A stretch of DNA of 64,000 nt, taken from positions 62,001-126,000 of the forward strand of contig NZ_LDPE01000004.1 of the NCBI RefSeq assembly GCF_001447995.1, read 5' to 3'. The position numbers were made by a program, and so were the translations under genes. Position 1 is the stretch's first letter. Each line of letters starts with the position of its first letter. The DNA is from Maribacter dokdonensis DSW-8 (lineage in GTDB: Bacteria; Bacteroidota; Bacteroidia; Flavobacteriales; Flavobacteriaceae). The notes below the pieces were generated by a model. It was not told the origin of the DNA. It saw nothing but the letters and a program-made list of their open reading frames with translations, and did no database searches. Shown here piece by piece: positions 1-9,788 of this stretch.

Positions 1-677
1 TAATAAATGCAGGAGTGAGAGGTAATACTGCAGTAGATCTTTTAGAAAGATTAAATGATGATGTATTGATTAAATCTCCAGATTTGGTGATAGTAATGGT
101 TGGTACAAATGATATGCTGAATTCTAAAAAGTTGGTTTCATATCACGCGTATGAGGATTATTTAGAGCGCATTGTCATACGCATAAAGCAAATGAAAAGT
201 AACGTTGTGCTTATGACATCTCCACCGGCAGATTCTGTCTATTTATTTAAAAGACATGATAAGAAGTTGTTTAAAGAATCGCCTAATGTGAAGTTGGATA
301 GTGCACGAAATAGGGTTCATCATGTGGCAAAAAAATTATCGGTGCATTATTTGGATTTATTTCAGGTTTTTAATGATATGAATTTGCCCAAGCATAACAG
401 CGATTTATTTTTTAAGAATAGTAGCAATAGTGGAGCTGCGGACGGCGTGCATCCTACGGCATTGGGCTATCGGTTTATTGGAGAATTTGTATTTCGATAT
501 TTAAAGGAAAACCTGTTATTGAAAAATCCACAAAAGATTATTTGTTTAGGCGATTCTATTACCTATGGCAGCGGAATGGTTGGTAGAGGAACAGCTATGG
601 GAGATACGTATCCTGCAGTCCTTCAGGATTTTATAAATAATGAATACAACAGTATAAATAGACCAAGTAAAAACTGA
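1..677 (+). CDS. SGNH/GDSL hydrolase, 5' end cut by window, with an aborted second SGNH domain
   Basis: The open frame runs in from the left edge (codons from base 3), so the GTG at 15 is not the true start. The visible part carries SGNH block II (N-A-G..G-N-T, bases 6-29), block III GTND (bases 102-113) and block V DGVHP with the catalytic Asp and His (bases 441-455); the block I serine lies upstream of the window. The family comprises esterases, often carbohydrate deacetylases. The C-terminus is odd: a second block I (GDSITYG, bases 549-569) and the following TYPAVLQ stretch appear, then the protein stops about 35 residues later, where a second block II would be expected. This looks like a two-domain protein that lost its second domain. 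The next gene starts 4 bases after the stop. Secretion cannot be judged without the N-terminus. Confidence 0.8.
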   Translation, partial: INAGVRGNTAVDLLERLNDDVLIKSPDLVIVMVGTNDMLNSKKLVSYHAYEDYLERIVIRIKQMKSNVVLMTSPPADSVYLFKRHDKKLFKESPNVKLDSARNRVHHVAKKLSVHYLDLFQVFNDMNLPKHNSDLFFKNSSNSGAADGVHPTALGYRFIGEFVFRYLKENLLLKNPQKIICLGDSITYGSGMVGRGTAMGDTYPAVLQDFINNEYNSINRPSKN

Positions 678-681
678 TAAA

Positions 682-1506
682 ATGAAAAAAAGGAGAATGC
701 GCCAATTACTACTTGTTTTGCTCATATTAATGGTAAATGTGAATTTCATCAATGGGCAATATCACAAGAAATTAGAGGAAGGTTTTGTACAACTGTTCAA
801 TGGTAAAAATTTTGATGGCTGGCATCTCAAATTAAAAAAAGGTGATAGTATCATGGCAAAAGAAGTATACGCTATAGAAGATGGTATGGTACATGTTTTT
901 AAGGATATGCCAGATAGTTTAAATCTAAACACGGGAGAAAATGCCACTCATGGTTTATTCTATACTAATAAGAAGTATAGTAAGTACATACTTAGGTTTG
1001 AATATAAATGGGGAGAGAAAATCACCAATAATTTTGATGAATGGCAGTATGATGCGGGCTGCTATTACCATGTTTTTGATGATAAAGTGTGGCCTAAGGG
1101 TTTGGAATATCAGGTTCGATATAACCATATTACCGAAAGAAACCATACAGGCGATTTTTGGGGTGCTGGTGTAAGTTTAGATTGGACAGCTACTGAAGAT
1201 GGCAAAACATTTTTATTGCCCAAAGATGGAGGTAAGGAAATGCGTAATATGAAAAATGAAATTTATGGGTATGCATCTCCCAAATATAATGCCTTGAACG
1301 GAAAATGGAATCAGTGCGAAATTATTGTAATGGGCAATGTATATACCATTCACAAGTTAAATGGTAAAATTGTGAATATGGGCACTAACCTTTCGGTGGA
1401 GGAAGGTATCATCGGTTTTCAATCGGAAACGGCAGAAATATTTTATCGAAACATAGAAATCAAAGAATTCGATAAGGTTATTCCAATTGAAAAATTTCTA
1501 AATTAA
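682..1506 (+). CDS. DUF1080 (3-keto-disaccharide hydrolase family) secreted protein
   Basis: The product has 274 aa. A signal peptide covers about residues 1-25 (basic start, Leu-rich core, then NGQ). The classic DUF1080 opening LFNGKNFDGW follows at about 38-47, and the rest is a Trp- and Gly-rich beta-sandwich of concanavalin-like type ending in an FRNIEIKEF-like strand. The family (PF06439) is annotated as 3-keto-disaccharide hydrolase, and members are common in Bacteroidota glycan loci. The substrate cannot be read from the sequence. It sits 4 bases after the SGNH gene, so the two are probably co-transcribed and exported. A 165-base gap with a strong inverted repeat separates it from the sulfatase run that follows. 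Confidence 0.8.
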   Translation: MKKRRMRQLLLVLLILMVNVNFINGQYHKKLEEGFVQLFNGKNFDGWHLKLKKGDSIMAKEVYAIEDGMVHVFKDMPDSLNLNTGENATHGLFYTNKKYSKYILRFEYKWGEKITNNFDEWQYDAGCYYHVFDDKVWPKGLEYQVRYNHITERNHTGDFWGAGVSLDWTATEDGKTFLLPKDGGKEMRNMKNEIYGYASPKYNALNGKWNQCEIIVMGNVYTIHKLNGKIVNMGTNLSVEEGIIGFQSETAEIFYRNIEIKEFDKVIPIEKFLN

Positions 1507-1524
1507 AAGTAACTCATAAATGCT

Positions 1525-1569
1525 TATAATTTATATGGAATGAACTATAAATTATATCGCATAGCTATA
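1525..1569. promoter_or_regulatory. 11-bp inverted repeat plus ATAGCTATA, putative operator
   Basis: TATAATTTATA (1525-1535) is the exact reverse complement of TATAAATTATA (1546-1556), with a 10-base spacer; the palindrome ATAGCTATA follows at 1561-1569. The gap leads into the 1672 sulfatase. The 12-mer TATAATTTATAT (1525-1536) and ATAGCTATA both recur at 8090-8101 and 8062-8070, in front of the GH28-like gene. The symmetric form suits a dimeric regulator, but in AT-rich DNA part of this may be chance. Confidence 0.35.
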
Positions 1570-1671
1570 TTAAAAATTACGTCGATATAAGATCCATAAT
1601 TCAGCAGTTCTATTGTTGTTGGTAAGTTGAACTAGGGGACAGATCTTGATGAAATTAAATGAAATCAAAGA

Positions 1672-3159
1672 ATGAATAAAGACAGAGTTTTGAGCAAGGT
1701 AATCGTAGTTTTTTTAATAGCTATAGTTGGTCTTGGTTGTAAGGGTAAAGAGAAGAATAAACCGGTTGAGGTAAAAAAGAAACCTAACTTTTTATTTGTT
1801 CTGGTAGATGATCAATCTCCTTTCGATTTTAAATTTTACGATTCTACTTCAACTTTAGATGCCCCAACGATAACCAAATTGGCAAAAGATGGTTTAATAG
1901 TAGATGATGCCAGACACATGGGGGCTATGGTGGGTGCGGTTTGTACCCCATCTAGACATATGATCATGAGTGGGAGAACGGTTTGGAGCTTACCATCTAT
2001 GCAAGGATACATCAACCCTAACGCACCTGAAAATTTAGAGGAAAACACCATTGGTGCCATTTTCAATAGGGCAGGGTACAGCACCATGCGCACATGTAAA
2101 AAGGGAAATTCATATCCAAAGGCGAACAAACAGTTTACCGTGGTGAAAGATGCTACAAAACGCGGAGGAACAGAAGAGTCTGGTAGTGCTTGGCACGCTG
2201 ATCAAGTATTGACTTATTTAGACGGTAGGGAAGAAACAGCAGACGAAAATCCGTTCTTTATTTATTTTGGTCTTTCGCATCCACATGATATTCGGGACGG
2301 TACGCCAGAATTATTGGCAAAGTATGGTGCAACAAATCATACCGATAAGAACAATCTTCCGCCTGCAAATGAAAATCAACCACCCTTACCAGAAAATTAT
2401 TTAAATGCCCACCCTTTTCATCATGGGCATTTAGAATTACGTGATGAAGAAAATGTTAGTGGTGTTTGGAAAAACAGGGATGAGCAAACCGTTAGAAACG
2501 AAATAGGGAGGGAATATGCCTGTTCAGAAAATATTGATATTCAATTGAACAAGGTCTTAAATAAATTAGAGGCTATGGGAGAATTGGATAACACCTATGT
2601 TATTTATACTTCTGACCATGGTATAGCGGTTGGGCGTCACGGTTTAATGGGGAAGCAGAATTTATATGAGCATTCATGGAGGGTGCCATTAATTGTAAAA
2701 GGTCCTGGTATAAAGGCAAATCAGCGTGTTAAGGGTAATATATATCTGACCGATATTTTGCCAACCCTGTGCGAATTAGCCGAAATAGAAATACCGGAAA
2801 CGGTACAAGGGAAAAGTTTTAAGCCTGTTCTTATGGGAGAGCAAGAAAGCCTTAGGGATGTCATGTACGGCGTGTATGCTGGCGGTTCAAAACCAGGTAT
2901 GCGTACCGTAAAAAAAGGGGATTGGAAATTAATTAAATATGATGTTTTAGACGGTAAGGTTCGTGAGACACAATTGTTCAATCTTGCGGAAAATCCTAAT
3001 GAATATATAGCAGAACATAGTAAACCTACAGAAATGCAAAATGACTTGGCAGAAAACCCAAAATACGCAGCTAAGTTGGCAGAAATGGAAAAATTACTTT
3101 TAGAGGAAATGGAAAATTACGGAGATCCATTCAGGTTATGGGATCAAGAAACTAAATAA
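1672..3159 (+). CDS. S1 family sulfatase, lipoprotein (CTPSR)
   Basis: The product is a 495-aa formylglycine-dependent sulfatase that hydrolyses sulfate esters on the target glycan. A lipobox ends at Cys23 (LGC), so it is probably outer-membrane anchored and may face the cell surface. The metal-binding pair is Asp46-Asp47 (VDDQS), the formylglycine Cys is Cys91 in C-T-P-S-R, and the second metal site is Asp315-His316 (SDHG), followed by GRHGLMGKQNLYEH. The MGA.xGAVC context around the active site is shared with the sulfatase at 33289, so these two are paralogs. The next sulfatase begins 6 bases after the stop. The sulfated position and sugar cannot be read from the sequence. Confidence 0.93.
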   Translation: MNKDRVLSKVIVVFLIAIVGLGCKGKEKNKPVEVKKKPNFLFVLVDDQSPFDFKFYDSTSTLDAPTITKLAKDGLIVDDARHMGAMVGAVCTPSRHMIMSGRTVWSLPSMQGYINPNAPENLEENTIGAIFNRAGYSTMRTCKKGNSYPKANKQFTVVKDATKRGGTEESGSAWHADQVLTYLDGREETADENPFFIYFGLSHPHDIRDGTPELLAKYGATNHTDKNNLPPANENQPPLPENYLNAHPFHHGHLELRDEENVSGVWKNRDEQTVRNEIGREYACSENIDIQLNKVLNKLEAMGELDNTYVIYTSDHGIAVGRHGLMGKQNLYEHSWRVPLIVKGPGIKANQRVKGNIYLTDILPTLCELAEIEIPETVQGKSFKPVLMGEQESLRDVMYGVYAGGSKPGMRTVKKGDWKLIKYDVLDGKVRETQLFNLAENPNEYIAEHSKPTEMQNDLAENPKYAAKLAEMEKLLLEEMENYGDPFRLWDQETK

Positions 3160-3165
3160 CTATAC

Positions 3166-4629
3166 ATGATGATTTTAAAAAACACACGTAATATTACAAT
3201 TTTAACGCTACTATTTTTTAGCGTATTAATGAGTTGGGCGCAACAAGCTAAAACAACGGAACAGCCTAATATCATTATTTTTCTTTGTGATGATCTAGGG
3301 TATGGAGATCTATCATCTTATGGGCATCCTTTCATAAAAACTCCGAATATTGATAAGTTGGCGGCAACAGGCATTAGAATGACAAATTACTATGCTGCAG
3401 CACCGGTTTGTTCACCTTCCCGTGTAGGGTTGTTGACGGGGCGTAGTCCCAATAGGGCAGGGGTGTACGATTTTATACCGGGTCCTAAGAAAAGTGAGGA
3501 TTTAAGGGATAAGGTCCACTTGCAAGAAGGTGAGGAAACCATACCGGCAATGTTAAAAACCGTAGGTTATGAAACTGCTTTGGTTGGTAAATGGCACTGT
3601 AGTTCTTTATTTAATAATCCTGCACAACCACAACCAGATTATTTCGGATTCGACCATTGGTACGCTACCCATAACAATGCTTCGCCAAGTCATAAAAATC
3701 CAAAGAATTTTGTAAGAAACGGAGAGAAGGTTGGTCAGCAAGAAGGGTTCAGTTGTCAGTTGGTGGTAGATGAAGCTATGAGCTGGTTGGATAATAGAAA
3801 AGGAGATCATCCATTTTATTTACAGGTAACGTTTCATGAACCTCATGAACCGGTAGCTTCACCAGAAGATTTAGTACAGGAATATTTGCCATATTCCAAT
3901 GGTCTTGCTGAAGCCGAGTTTTTTGCAAATGTTGCCAATGTAGATAAGGCTGTGGGCAGGTTATTGGCATATTTGGAAGAAAAAGGAACAGAAAACACCT
4001 TGGTCATTTTTACTTCTGATAACGGACCGGAAACATTTACACGTTACCCTGGCGCAAAAAGAACCTTTGGGCGAACTGGTGGTTTAAAAGGGAGAAAATT
4101 ATGGACCACAGAGGCAGGTATTCGTGTTCCTGGTATTGTGAATTGGATAGGAAAACCTATGTATACTGGTACTACGGATGCTGTTGTATCCGCATTGGAT
4201 TTTCTGCCTACATTATCAGAGCTTACCGGAGCCAAATTACCAAATAAAGAGTTAGATGGTGAATCCTTTTTATCCCTGATTAAAACAGGGAAATTTGAAA
4301 GAAAGAAACCATTGGTTTGGGGTTTTTACAATGCCTTAAACCAACATAAAGTTGCTATGAGATATGGTGATTATAAAATATTGGCACGTTTAAAAAACAA
4401 CGGTGAATATCTTCCACAGATAATGAACGTATACGACGGTAATGTAGCTTTGATCAAAGAAAGTGAACTAACCGATTATGAGTTATACAATTTAATTGAG
4501 GACAAAATGGAGTCCGTAAATCTAGTAGAAACAAAGCCCGAAAAATTTACGGAAATGAAAAAATTACTTCATGCGGAGTACGGTAAGTTGCTAGAAGGTA
4601 GTCATATATGGAGAAATGATTCTAAATAA
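3166..4629 (+). CDS. S1 family sulfatase, secreted (CSPSR)
   Basis: The product has 487 aa with a cleavable SPI-type signal (hydrophobic 10-22, then SWAQQ). Asp42-Asp43 (CDDLGYGD) and Asp285-Asn286 (SDNG) provide metal ligands, Cys82 in C-S-P-S-R is the formylglycine site, and Lys142-Trp-His144 (GKWH) is the usual sulfate-contacting motif. It is an arylsulfatase A-like type, with GLLTGRSPNRAGVYD after the active site. It is tightly packed between the preceding sulfatase and GH97 (23-base gap), so it probably shares their transcript. It differs clearly from its upstream neighbour, which has SDHG and a longer insert, suggesting that the two remove different sulfate groups. Confidence 0.93.
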   Translation: MMILKNTRNITILTLLFFSVLMSWAQQAKTTEQPNIIIFLCDDLGYGDLSSYGHPFIKTPNIDKLAATGIRMTNYYAAAPVCSPSRVGLLTGRSPNRAGVYDFIPGPKKSEDLRDKVHLQEGEETIPAMLKTVGYETALVGKWHCSSLFNNPAQPQPDYFGFDHWYATHNNASPSHKNPKNFVRNGEKVGQQEGFSCQLVVDEAMSWLDNRKGDHPFYLQVTFHEPHEPVASPEDLVQEYLPYSNGLAEAEFFANVANVDKAVGRLLAYLEEKGTENTLVIFTSDNGPETFTRYPGAKRTFGRTGGLKGRKLWTTEAGIRVPGIVNWIGKPMYTGTTDAVVSALDFLPTLSELTGAKLPNKELDGESFLSLIKTGKFERKKPLVWGFYNALNQHKVAMRYGDYKILARLKNNGEYLPQIMNVYDGNVALIKESELTDYELYNLIEDKMESVNLVETKPEKFTEMKKLLHAEYGKLLEGSHIWRNDSK

Positions 4630-4652
4630 TTTAAATCGTTTAATAATAGTAA

Positions 4653-6581
4653 ATGATGAAATATTGGAGTCCTAAAAGTATATTTTTTGGAGTAATTGGT
4701 GTGGTTGTCTTTTTATCAGGCTGTGAAAGTCAAGTAGAACATTTACTTGTTTCTCCAAATACTAACTTGAAAGGACAACTCGCCATCACCGAGTCTAAAC
4801 TACATTTCATAGTAGTACATGACACAGATACAATTTTGTCCTCTTCTACAATAGGGCTAGAATTAGGGGAGATTGATTTAACCCAAAATGTAGATATTAG
4901 CGAAGTAACTTATAAGACTTATGATAATACTTGGTCTACTGTAAATGGAAAGCAACCGACCGTAAAGAATAGCTATAATGAGTACACATGTAAGGTTGTT
5001 TCAAATACCAATAATAATGTGGGTTATAACATTCAGTTTAGAATGTATAATGACGGATTCGCATTTAGATACCATTTTCCGAAAATCTTAGGAGATAGTT
5101 TAACCATTCAACAAGAATTGACCAAGTTGAATATTCAACAAGAATACACCTATTGGTCATATAATGGGGAGCGCCATAATTTAGGTCCTATTAGTAGTGC
5201 CGAAGGTTCACGTGAAAAAGTAAAGACACCTATGGTAATTAAAACCAATACGGGTAAATACATTTCGGCGTTGGAAGGTGCTATTAAGAACACGGCGCCC
5301 TTTTCTTTTAATGTATCAAACAAGAGTGGCGTGTTATCCATAAATAATAAACCAATAAGCGTTAGTTCTGGATTTGAAACTTCATGGAGAACTTTTATTA
5401 TTGGTGACAAGGCTGGAAGCTTGGTTTCATCAGACCTTTTGGTAAATCTTAATGAACCCAATAAAATAGAAGATAGCTCATGGATTAAACCGGGTAAAGC
5501 ACTTTGGGATTGGCGTGTGTGGGGTTATACTACAAAAGATGGTTTTGTGTATGGTGGTAATACCGTATCCCATAAACGAATGATTGATTTTGCCAGTCAA
5601 AATAATATACAATATTTATTGATAGATGCAGATTGGTATGGCTCAGAATTTAATGAATCATCTGATCCTACCACGTCTAAAAGCGACATTGATATTGAAG
5701 AATGTATCGCTTATGGTAAAAAGAACAATGTAGGTATCATATTGTATTTGAACGATGTTGGAGCCAAAACTTATGGATTGGAAAATGTTATTAAGCAGTT
5801 TGCAGAATGGGGTGCCGTTGGTATTAAATATGGTTTTATGAAAGGAACCCCCAAACAGAAAGTTATACATACCCAAGAGGTTGTTCAATTGTGTGCCAAA
5901 TACAAATTGATGGTAAACTTTCATGACAGTCCTGTGACACCTAGCGGTGATTATAGAACGTGGCCTAATTTAATGTCTAAAGAATATGGCCACGCTCAGG
6001 CGGATGCCAAAAGATCATACTATCCTGAAACTGCCGTAAATGCCACCTTAATTAATTTGATTTCAGGACCATTGGATTTGACCAATGGATATTTTGATTT
6101 AAACGAGGCCCATAAGCGTGATAAGGTATTTCAACAATTACCTGGAACTGTGGTTGCAGAAGTGGCAAAGCTAATTGCGGTACATACCGGCTGGATGGTG
6201 CTGCCAGACAGTCCCGAAGCATATATGGCTAAAGAAGATCTATTCAATGCCATTAGACAAATGCCGGCACAATTCAATGGCTTTAAAGTCTTGGATGGTG
6301 AAATTGACGAGTTTGTCAGTATTGCTAGAAAAGCAGGCGAAAATTGGTTTGTAGGTTCTCTTACCAATCGGGAAGGTAGGGAGATTAATTTACCGTTAGA
6401 CTTTCTTGACGAAGGTGAAAAATACAAAGCTACATTTTATGAAGATACAAGTGATTCTCACTTTTTAGAAAATAAGGAATCATACACCATAAGCATTACT
6501 GAGTTAACAAAGGAAAGTAATTTAAAAATTAGAATGGCACCAGGTGGAGGTCACGTATTACATCTAGAAAAAATCAATTAG
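4653..6581 (+). CDS. GH97 family glycosidase-like lipoprotein
   Basis: The product has 642 aa with a lipobox at about Cys24 (LSGC). The architecture fits GH97: N-terminal beta-super-sandwich to about residue 290, a (beta/alpha)8 barrel from about 295 ([10 protein letters not shown]) to 560, and a C-terminal beta domain. Family landmarks are [17 protein letters not shown] (390-398) and the [20 protein letters not shown] block (423-445). GH97 enzymes are alpha-glucosidases (inverting, SusB type) or alpha-galactosidases (retaining). Here the position where retaining members have the nucleophile Asp is Gly394, as in the inverting type, but the HE expected in SusB reads His424-Asp425, so the mechanism class is unclear. 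Glu444 is a candidate catalytic or calcium ligand. It lies between sulfatases and is probably in the same operon. Confidence 0.88.
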   Translation: MMKYWSPKSIFFGVIGVVVFLSGCESQVEHLLVSPNTNLKGQLAITESKLHFIVVHDTDTILSSSTIGLELGEIDLTQNVDISEVTYKTYDNTWSTVNGKQPTVKNSYNEYTCKVVSNTNNNVGYNIQFRMYNDGFAFRYHFPKILGDSLTIQQELTKLNIQQEYTYWSYNGERHNLGPISSAEGSREKVKTPMVIKTNTGKYISALEGAIKNTAPFSFNVSNKSGVLSINNKPISVSSGFETSWRTFIIGDKAGSLVSSDLLVNLNEPNKIEDSSWIKPGKALWDWRVWGYTTKDGFVYGGNTVSHKRMIDFASQNNIQYLLIDADWYGSEFNESSDPTTSKSDIDIEECIAYGKKNNVGIILYLNDVGAKTYGLENVIKQFAEWGAVGIKYGFMKGTPKQKVIHTQEVVQLCAKYKLMVNFHDSPVTPSGDYRTWPNLMSKEYGHAQADAKRSYYPETAVNATLINLISGPLDLTNGYFDLNEAHKRDKVFQQLPGTVVAEVAKLIAVHTGWMVLPDSPEAYMAKEDLFNAIRQMPAQFNGFKVLDGEIDEFVSIARKAGENWFVGSLTNREGREINLPLDFLDEGEKYKATFYEDTSDSHFLENKESYTISITELTKESNLKIRMAPGGGHVLHLEKIN

Positions 6582-6595
6582 TTTTTAAAACCATT

Positions 6596-8035
6596 ATGAA
6601 CAATAGAGTAATATTGGTTGTTGCTTTGCTATTTTTTGGAGGTTATCTTCTCATGGGCCAACAAAAAAATGTGCTTGTTATCTGTATAGATGATTTAAGA
6701 CCGGAATTAAAATCTTTTGGTGCATCATATATACATTCCCCTAACATAGATAGCTTAGTAAATAAGGGTAGGGCGTTTACAAGGCACTATGTAAATGCCC
6801 CCAGTTGCGGCCCATCGCGTTATGCGTTTTTAACAGGACGATATGGATTGCAGTATAGGGGTGATGCTAATCAATCTTTATTCAAAAGGGCAGAAGAACT
6901 ATCTGAAGATTCTAATGCTATTTCTCCAAGTATGCCAGAATGGTTCCGCAAAAATGGGTATACCACGGTATCTGTAGGTAAAGTTTCTCATCATCCCGGT
7001 GGTAGAGGAGGTACACTTTGGAATGATGATCAAGTACCTGAAATACCTAATGCTTGGGATAAGCATATTATGCCCGTTGCAGAATGGGAAACACCCAAGG
7101 GAGCAATGCATGGATTGGCGAATGGTAAAGTGCGTACACCAAATAATAGAGATATCATTGAAACGGTTAATGGTGATGATAAAAGTTATCCAGACGGTCA
7201 TATTGCAGAAGAAGGTTTGCGGCAGCTTGATTTATTGTCTAAAAATGAAAAACCCTTCTTTTTGGCAATAGGGCTCATAAAACCACACCTTCCTTTTGGA
7301 GTTCCTGAACACTATTTAAAGTATTATGATGACGTTGAAATTCCTGTATCACCACATACCAATAAACCAAAAGGGAAAACTACATGGCATGGCTCGGCAG
7401 AGTTCATGAATTATAATAGATGGGATAAGGATCCTAATATTGATAAGGAATTCGCTTTACGGCTTAAAAGGTATTACGCCGCGTGCGTTAGTTATGCCGA
7501 TAAGCATGTGGGTGATATCATTAAAAAGTTAAGGCAAACGGGTGCGGATAAAAATACGATAGTGGTTTTATGGGGAGATCATGGTTGGCATTTGGGAGAA
7601 CATGCAATCTGGGGCAAACATAGCTTATTTGAAGAATCTTTAAGATCGCCGTTAATCATTTATGACCCTTCCATGACTGGGAAAGGTCAAAAAAGTAATG
7701 CCATTGTAGAATCGGTCGATGTCTTTCCAACATTATGCGAATTAACGGATTTGCCCGTTCCTAATTTTACCAAAGGATTATCTTTAATACCCATTTTAAA
7801 AGATGCCAAGGCAAGTGGTCATGAAGCTGTGGCAATTAAGGCACATGCCACTACCATACGAACAGATCAATACAGATTGGTTCAGCATAAAAGCGGCGAA
7901 GTAGAATTGTATGACCATAATACACCGGAGGGTGAAGTGCTCAATATCGCAGAGAATCATCCAGAGACCGTACGGCATTTAAAAAAATTGATCACTGCCA
8001 AAATGGGAATAAAAGCTTTTGTTTTCGCTGATTGA
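6596..8035 (+). CDS. S1 sulfatase, iduronate-2-sulfatase-like (CGPSR)
   Basis: The product has 479 aa with a short SPI-type signal ([13 protein letters not shown]). Metal ligands are Asp32-Asp33 and Asp328-His329; the formylglycine site is Cys71 in C-G-P-S-R. The stretch [10 protein letters not shown] followed by [16 protein letters not shown] is the signature of the iduronate-2-sulfatase/choline-sulfatase-like branch, a group that in marine bacteria includes enzymes on several algal glycans, so the name should not be taken as the substrate. It starts 14 bases after GH97 and ends the first tight run; 196 bases with possible regulatory palindromes separate it from the GH28-like gene. Confidence 0.92.
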   Translation: MNNRVILVVALLFFGGYLLMGQQKNVLVICIDDLRPELKSFGASYIHSPNIDSLVNKGRAFTRHYVNAPSCGPSRYAFLTGRYGLQYRGDANQSLFKRAEELSEDSNAISPSMPEWFRKNGYTTVSVGKVSHHPGGRGGTLWNDDQVPEIPNAWDKHIMPVAEWETPKGAMHGLANGKVRTPNNRDIIETVNGDDKSYPDGHIAEEGLRQLDLLSKNEKPFFLAIGLIKPHLPFGVPEHYLKYYDDVEIPVSPHTNKPKGKTTWHGSAEFMNYNRWDKDPNIDKEFALRLKRYYAACVSYADKHVGDIIKKLRQTGADKNTIVVLWGDHGWHLGEHAIWGKHSLFEESLRSPLIIYDPSMTGKGQKSNAIVESVDVFPTLCELTDLPVPNFTKGLSLIPILKDAKASGHEAVAIKAHATTIRTDQYRLVQHKSGEVELYDHNTPEGEVLNIAENHPETVRHLKKLITAKMGIKAFVFAD

Positions 8036-8061
8036 TATATAGCCCATTGGTAAGTAAGTGT

Positions 8062-8101
8062 ATAGCTATAGGTTATCATCACTTTGCAATATAATTTATA
8101 T
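8062..8101. promoter_or_regulatory. Shared ATAGCTATA / TATAATTTATAT elements upstream of GH28-like gene
   Basis: ATAGCTATA lies at 8062-8070 and TATAATTTATAT at 8090-8101. Both words also occur at 1525-1569, in the opposite order. They sit in a 196-base gene-free gap in front of the GH28-like gene. A regulator site or promoter element is plausible, but I see no clean Bacteroidota -7 box (TAnnTTTG) here. Confidence 0.25.
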
Positions 8102-8231
8102 ACATGGAGCATAGATTTATAGCCTTATAAGTTCAAAGAATTGATATTAGTGGACAATTATCAATACAGAAAAAATGGTAGGTATTTTGTCTTTAATGGC
8201 TATTGAACAAAAAATGGCATTATGCTGTAAA

Positions 8232-9710
8232 ATGTTACGGCGAAATATATGGTTACCTATTATTTTGTTTGGTTCGGTTTTGGTAGCACAGGTTAAGGTA
8301 TATCCTGCACCAAATGGAATACAATTAGCTAAAACATATAAGGTAGCGGTAAATGGCTTAGATGTTCCTATTTACTCTACTAAAATACCACCGTCTAAGC
8401 CCATACCAAGGTTGGACCCTTTACGGGGTGAGTTCGGTAAAGCATCTATTGCTTCTTTTGATATGAAGGGGAGTGCATCAGTTTCTATTGCATATCATGA
8501 AAAAGTGGAATCGGTAAAGATTTTGCCCTCGTCGTATAACATAAAACCGAATTTTAAAGGAAATAGCGTTGATTTTCAATTAGATGAACCCGGTCATGTA
8601 ACTATTGAAATTAATGGAGAGTGGCATGAATCTTTACATATTCTAGCCAATCCTTTTGAAGAAAATATACCCGATCCCAATGATCCTAATGTCATTTATT
8701 TTGGACCGGGAATTCATAATGTATCACAAATAACAGTCACTGATGGGCAGACCTTGTATGTTGCAGGTGGAGCCTATATAAATTGTGTGGTTCCGGAAAT
8801 AGAGGAAGAAATTGAAATTAGAGGGCAATTAAGAAAAAAACCAACATTTATTTTAGAAGGAAAAAATGTTAGTATAAAAGGTCGTGGCATAATTGATCAA
8901 AGTGGCATTCCAAAAAAAGAAAGACGATACACTATTTTGGCGCTTAAAGCAGAAAACGTAAAAATTGAAGGTATAACAATTTTTGACCCCAGTCATTGGA
9001 CCATTCCTATTCAAAGTAGTGATAATATTCATGTTGATAATATAAAAATTATAGGTTGGCGTGGTAATGCAGATGGTGTTGATATTACCAGTAGTAGAGA
9101 TGTTTTGGTAGAGAATTGCTTTATGAGAACGTTTGATGATGCTGTAGTGATAAAGTCCTTTGGCGGATATGGAGAGGTAAAAAACGTTCACACAAGAAAG
9201 TGTGTGGTTTGGAATGAGCTAGCCCATGCTTTTAGTATAGGGGCAGAGGTTCATGAAAATATCAGTAACGTACTTTTTGAAGATAGTGATGTTATACATG
9301 ACGTAGGTAGGGAGACAGCGTTAAGGGTATATCATTGTGATGATGCGGTAATAAGCGATGTCACTTTTGATAATATCAGAATTGAGGAAGCCCGAAGGTT
9401 GATTTCCTGTTGGATAGGAAAAACACGCTGGACGGAAACCATGGAACGCGGACATATTAAAAATGTAACCTTCAAAAATATTACGGCAACTTCCGCGCCA
9501 ATAGATACCACGTTAACAGGGTTTCAAGATGGACCAGATTGGAAACCTTATAGCATTAAAGATCATGCAAGTATGGAATTGATCGGTTATGATAAAGATC
9601 ACATTGTTGAAGGGGTAGTTTTTGACAATGTAATTCTAGACGGTAAAAAAATTCAAGTTGAAAATGTAATCATCAATGACTTTGTTAAAGATGTTGAGGT
9701 CAAGAAATAA
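8232..9710 (+). CDS. GH28-like right-handed beta-helix glycosidase, secreted
   Basis: The start is set at the ATG at 8232 because the protein then opens with a normal signal peptide (MLRRNIWLPIILFGSVLVAQ); the reading frame is open back to an ATG at 8175, which would put 19 poorly fitting residues in front. The product has 492 aa. Residues 60-140 form a beta domain, followed by a parallel beta-helix with repeated NV/VxIxGxxI turns. The GH28-type catalytic Asp residues are visible as N-A-D-G (Asp281) and F-D-D (Asp302-Asp303). The GHG and RIK motifs of polygalacturonases are not obvious: GAEVHEN and LRVYHCD stand there instead. The most likely role is an exo-acting glycosidase on an alpha-linked uronate or galactose-like residue. 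Confidence 0.75.
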   Translation: MLRRNIWLPIILFGSVLVAQVKVYPAPNGIQLAKTYKVAVNGLDVPIYSTKIPPSKPIPRLDPLRGEFGKASIASFDMKGSASVSIAYHEKVESVKILPSSYNIKPNFKGNSVDFQLDEPGHVTIEINGEWHESLHILANPFEENIPDPNDPNVIYFGPGIHNVSQITVTDGQTLYVAGGAYINCVVPEIEEEIEIRGQLRKKPTFILEGKNVSIKGRGIIDQSGIPKKERRYTILALKAENVKIEGITIFDPSHWTIPIQSSDNIHVDNIKIIGWRGNADGVDITSSRDVLVENCFMRTFDDAVVIKSFGGYGEVKNVHTRKCVVWNELAHAFSIGAEVHENISNVLFEDSDVIHDVGRETALRVYHCDDAVISDVTFDNIRIEEARRLISCWIGKTRWTETMERGHIKNVTFKNITATSAPIDTTLTGFQDGPDWKPYSIKDHASMELIGYDKDHIVEGVVFDNVILDGKKIQVENVIINDFVKDVEVKK

Positions 9711-9788
9711 ATAAGCAACAATCCAGATAAAGCTAACAATCATTCTTAGGAAAATAGAGCAATTTTAAGGTGTAAGAAAAAAGAATAT

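Noticed and set aside
546..752. Minus-strand ORF across the end of the SGNH gene
   Set aside because: It is antisense to two well-supported genes and has no recognisable domain. The same applies to the other short antisense frames in the window.
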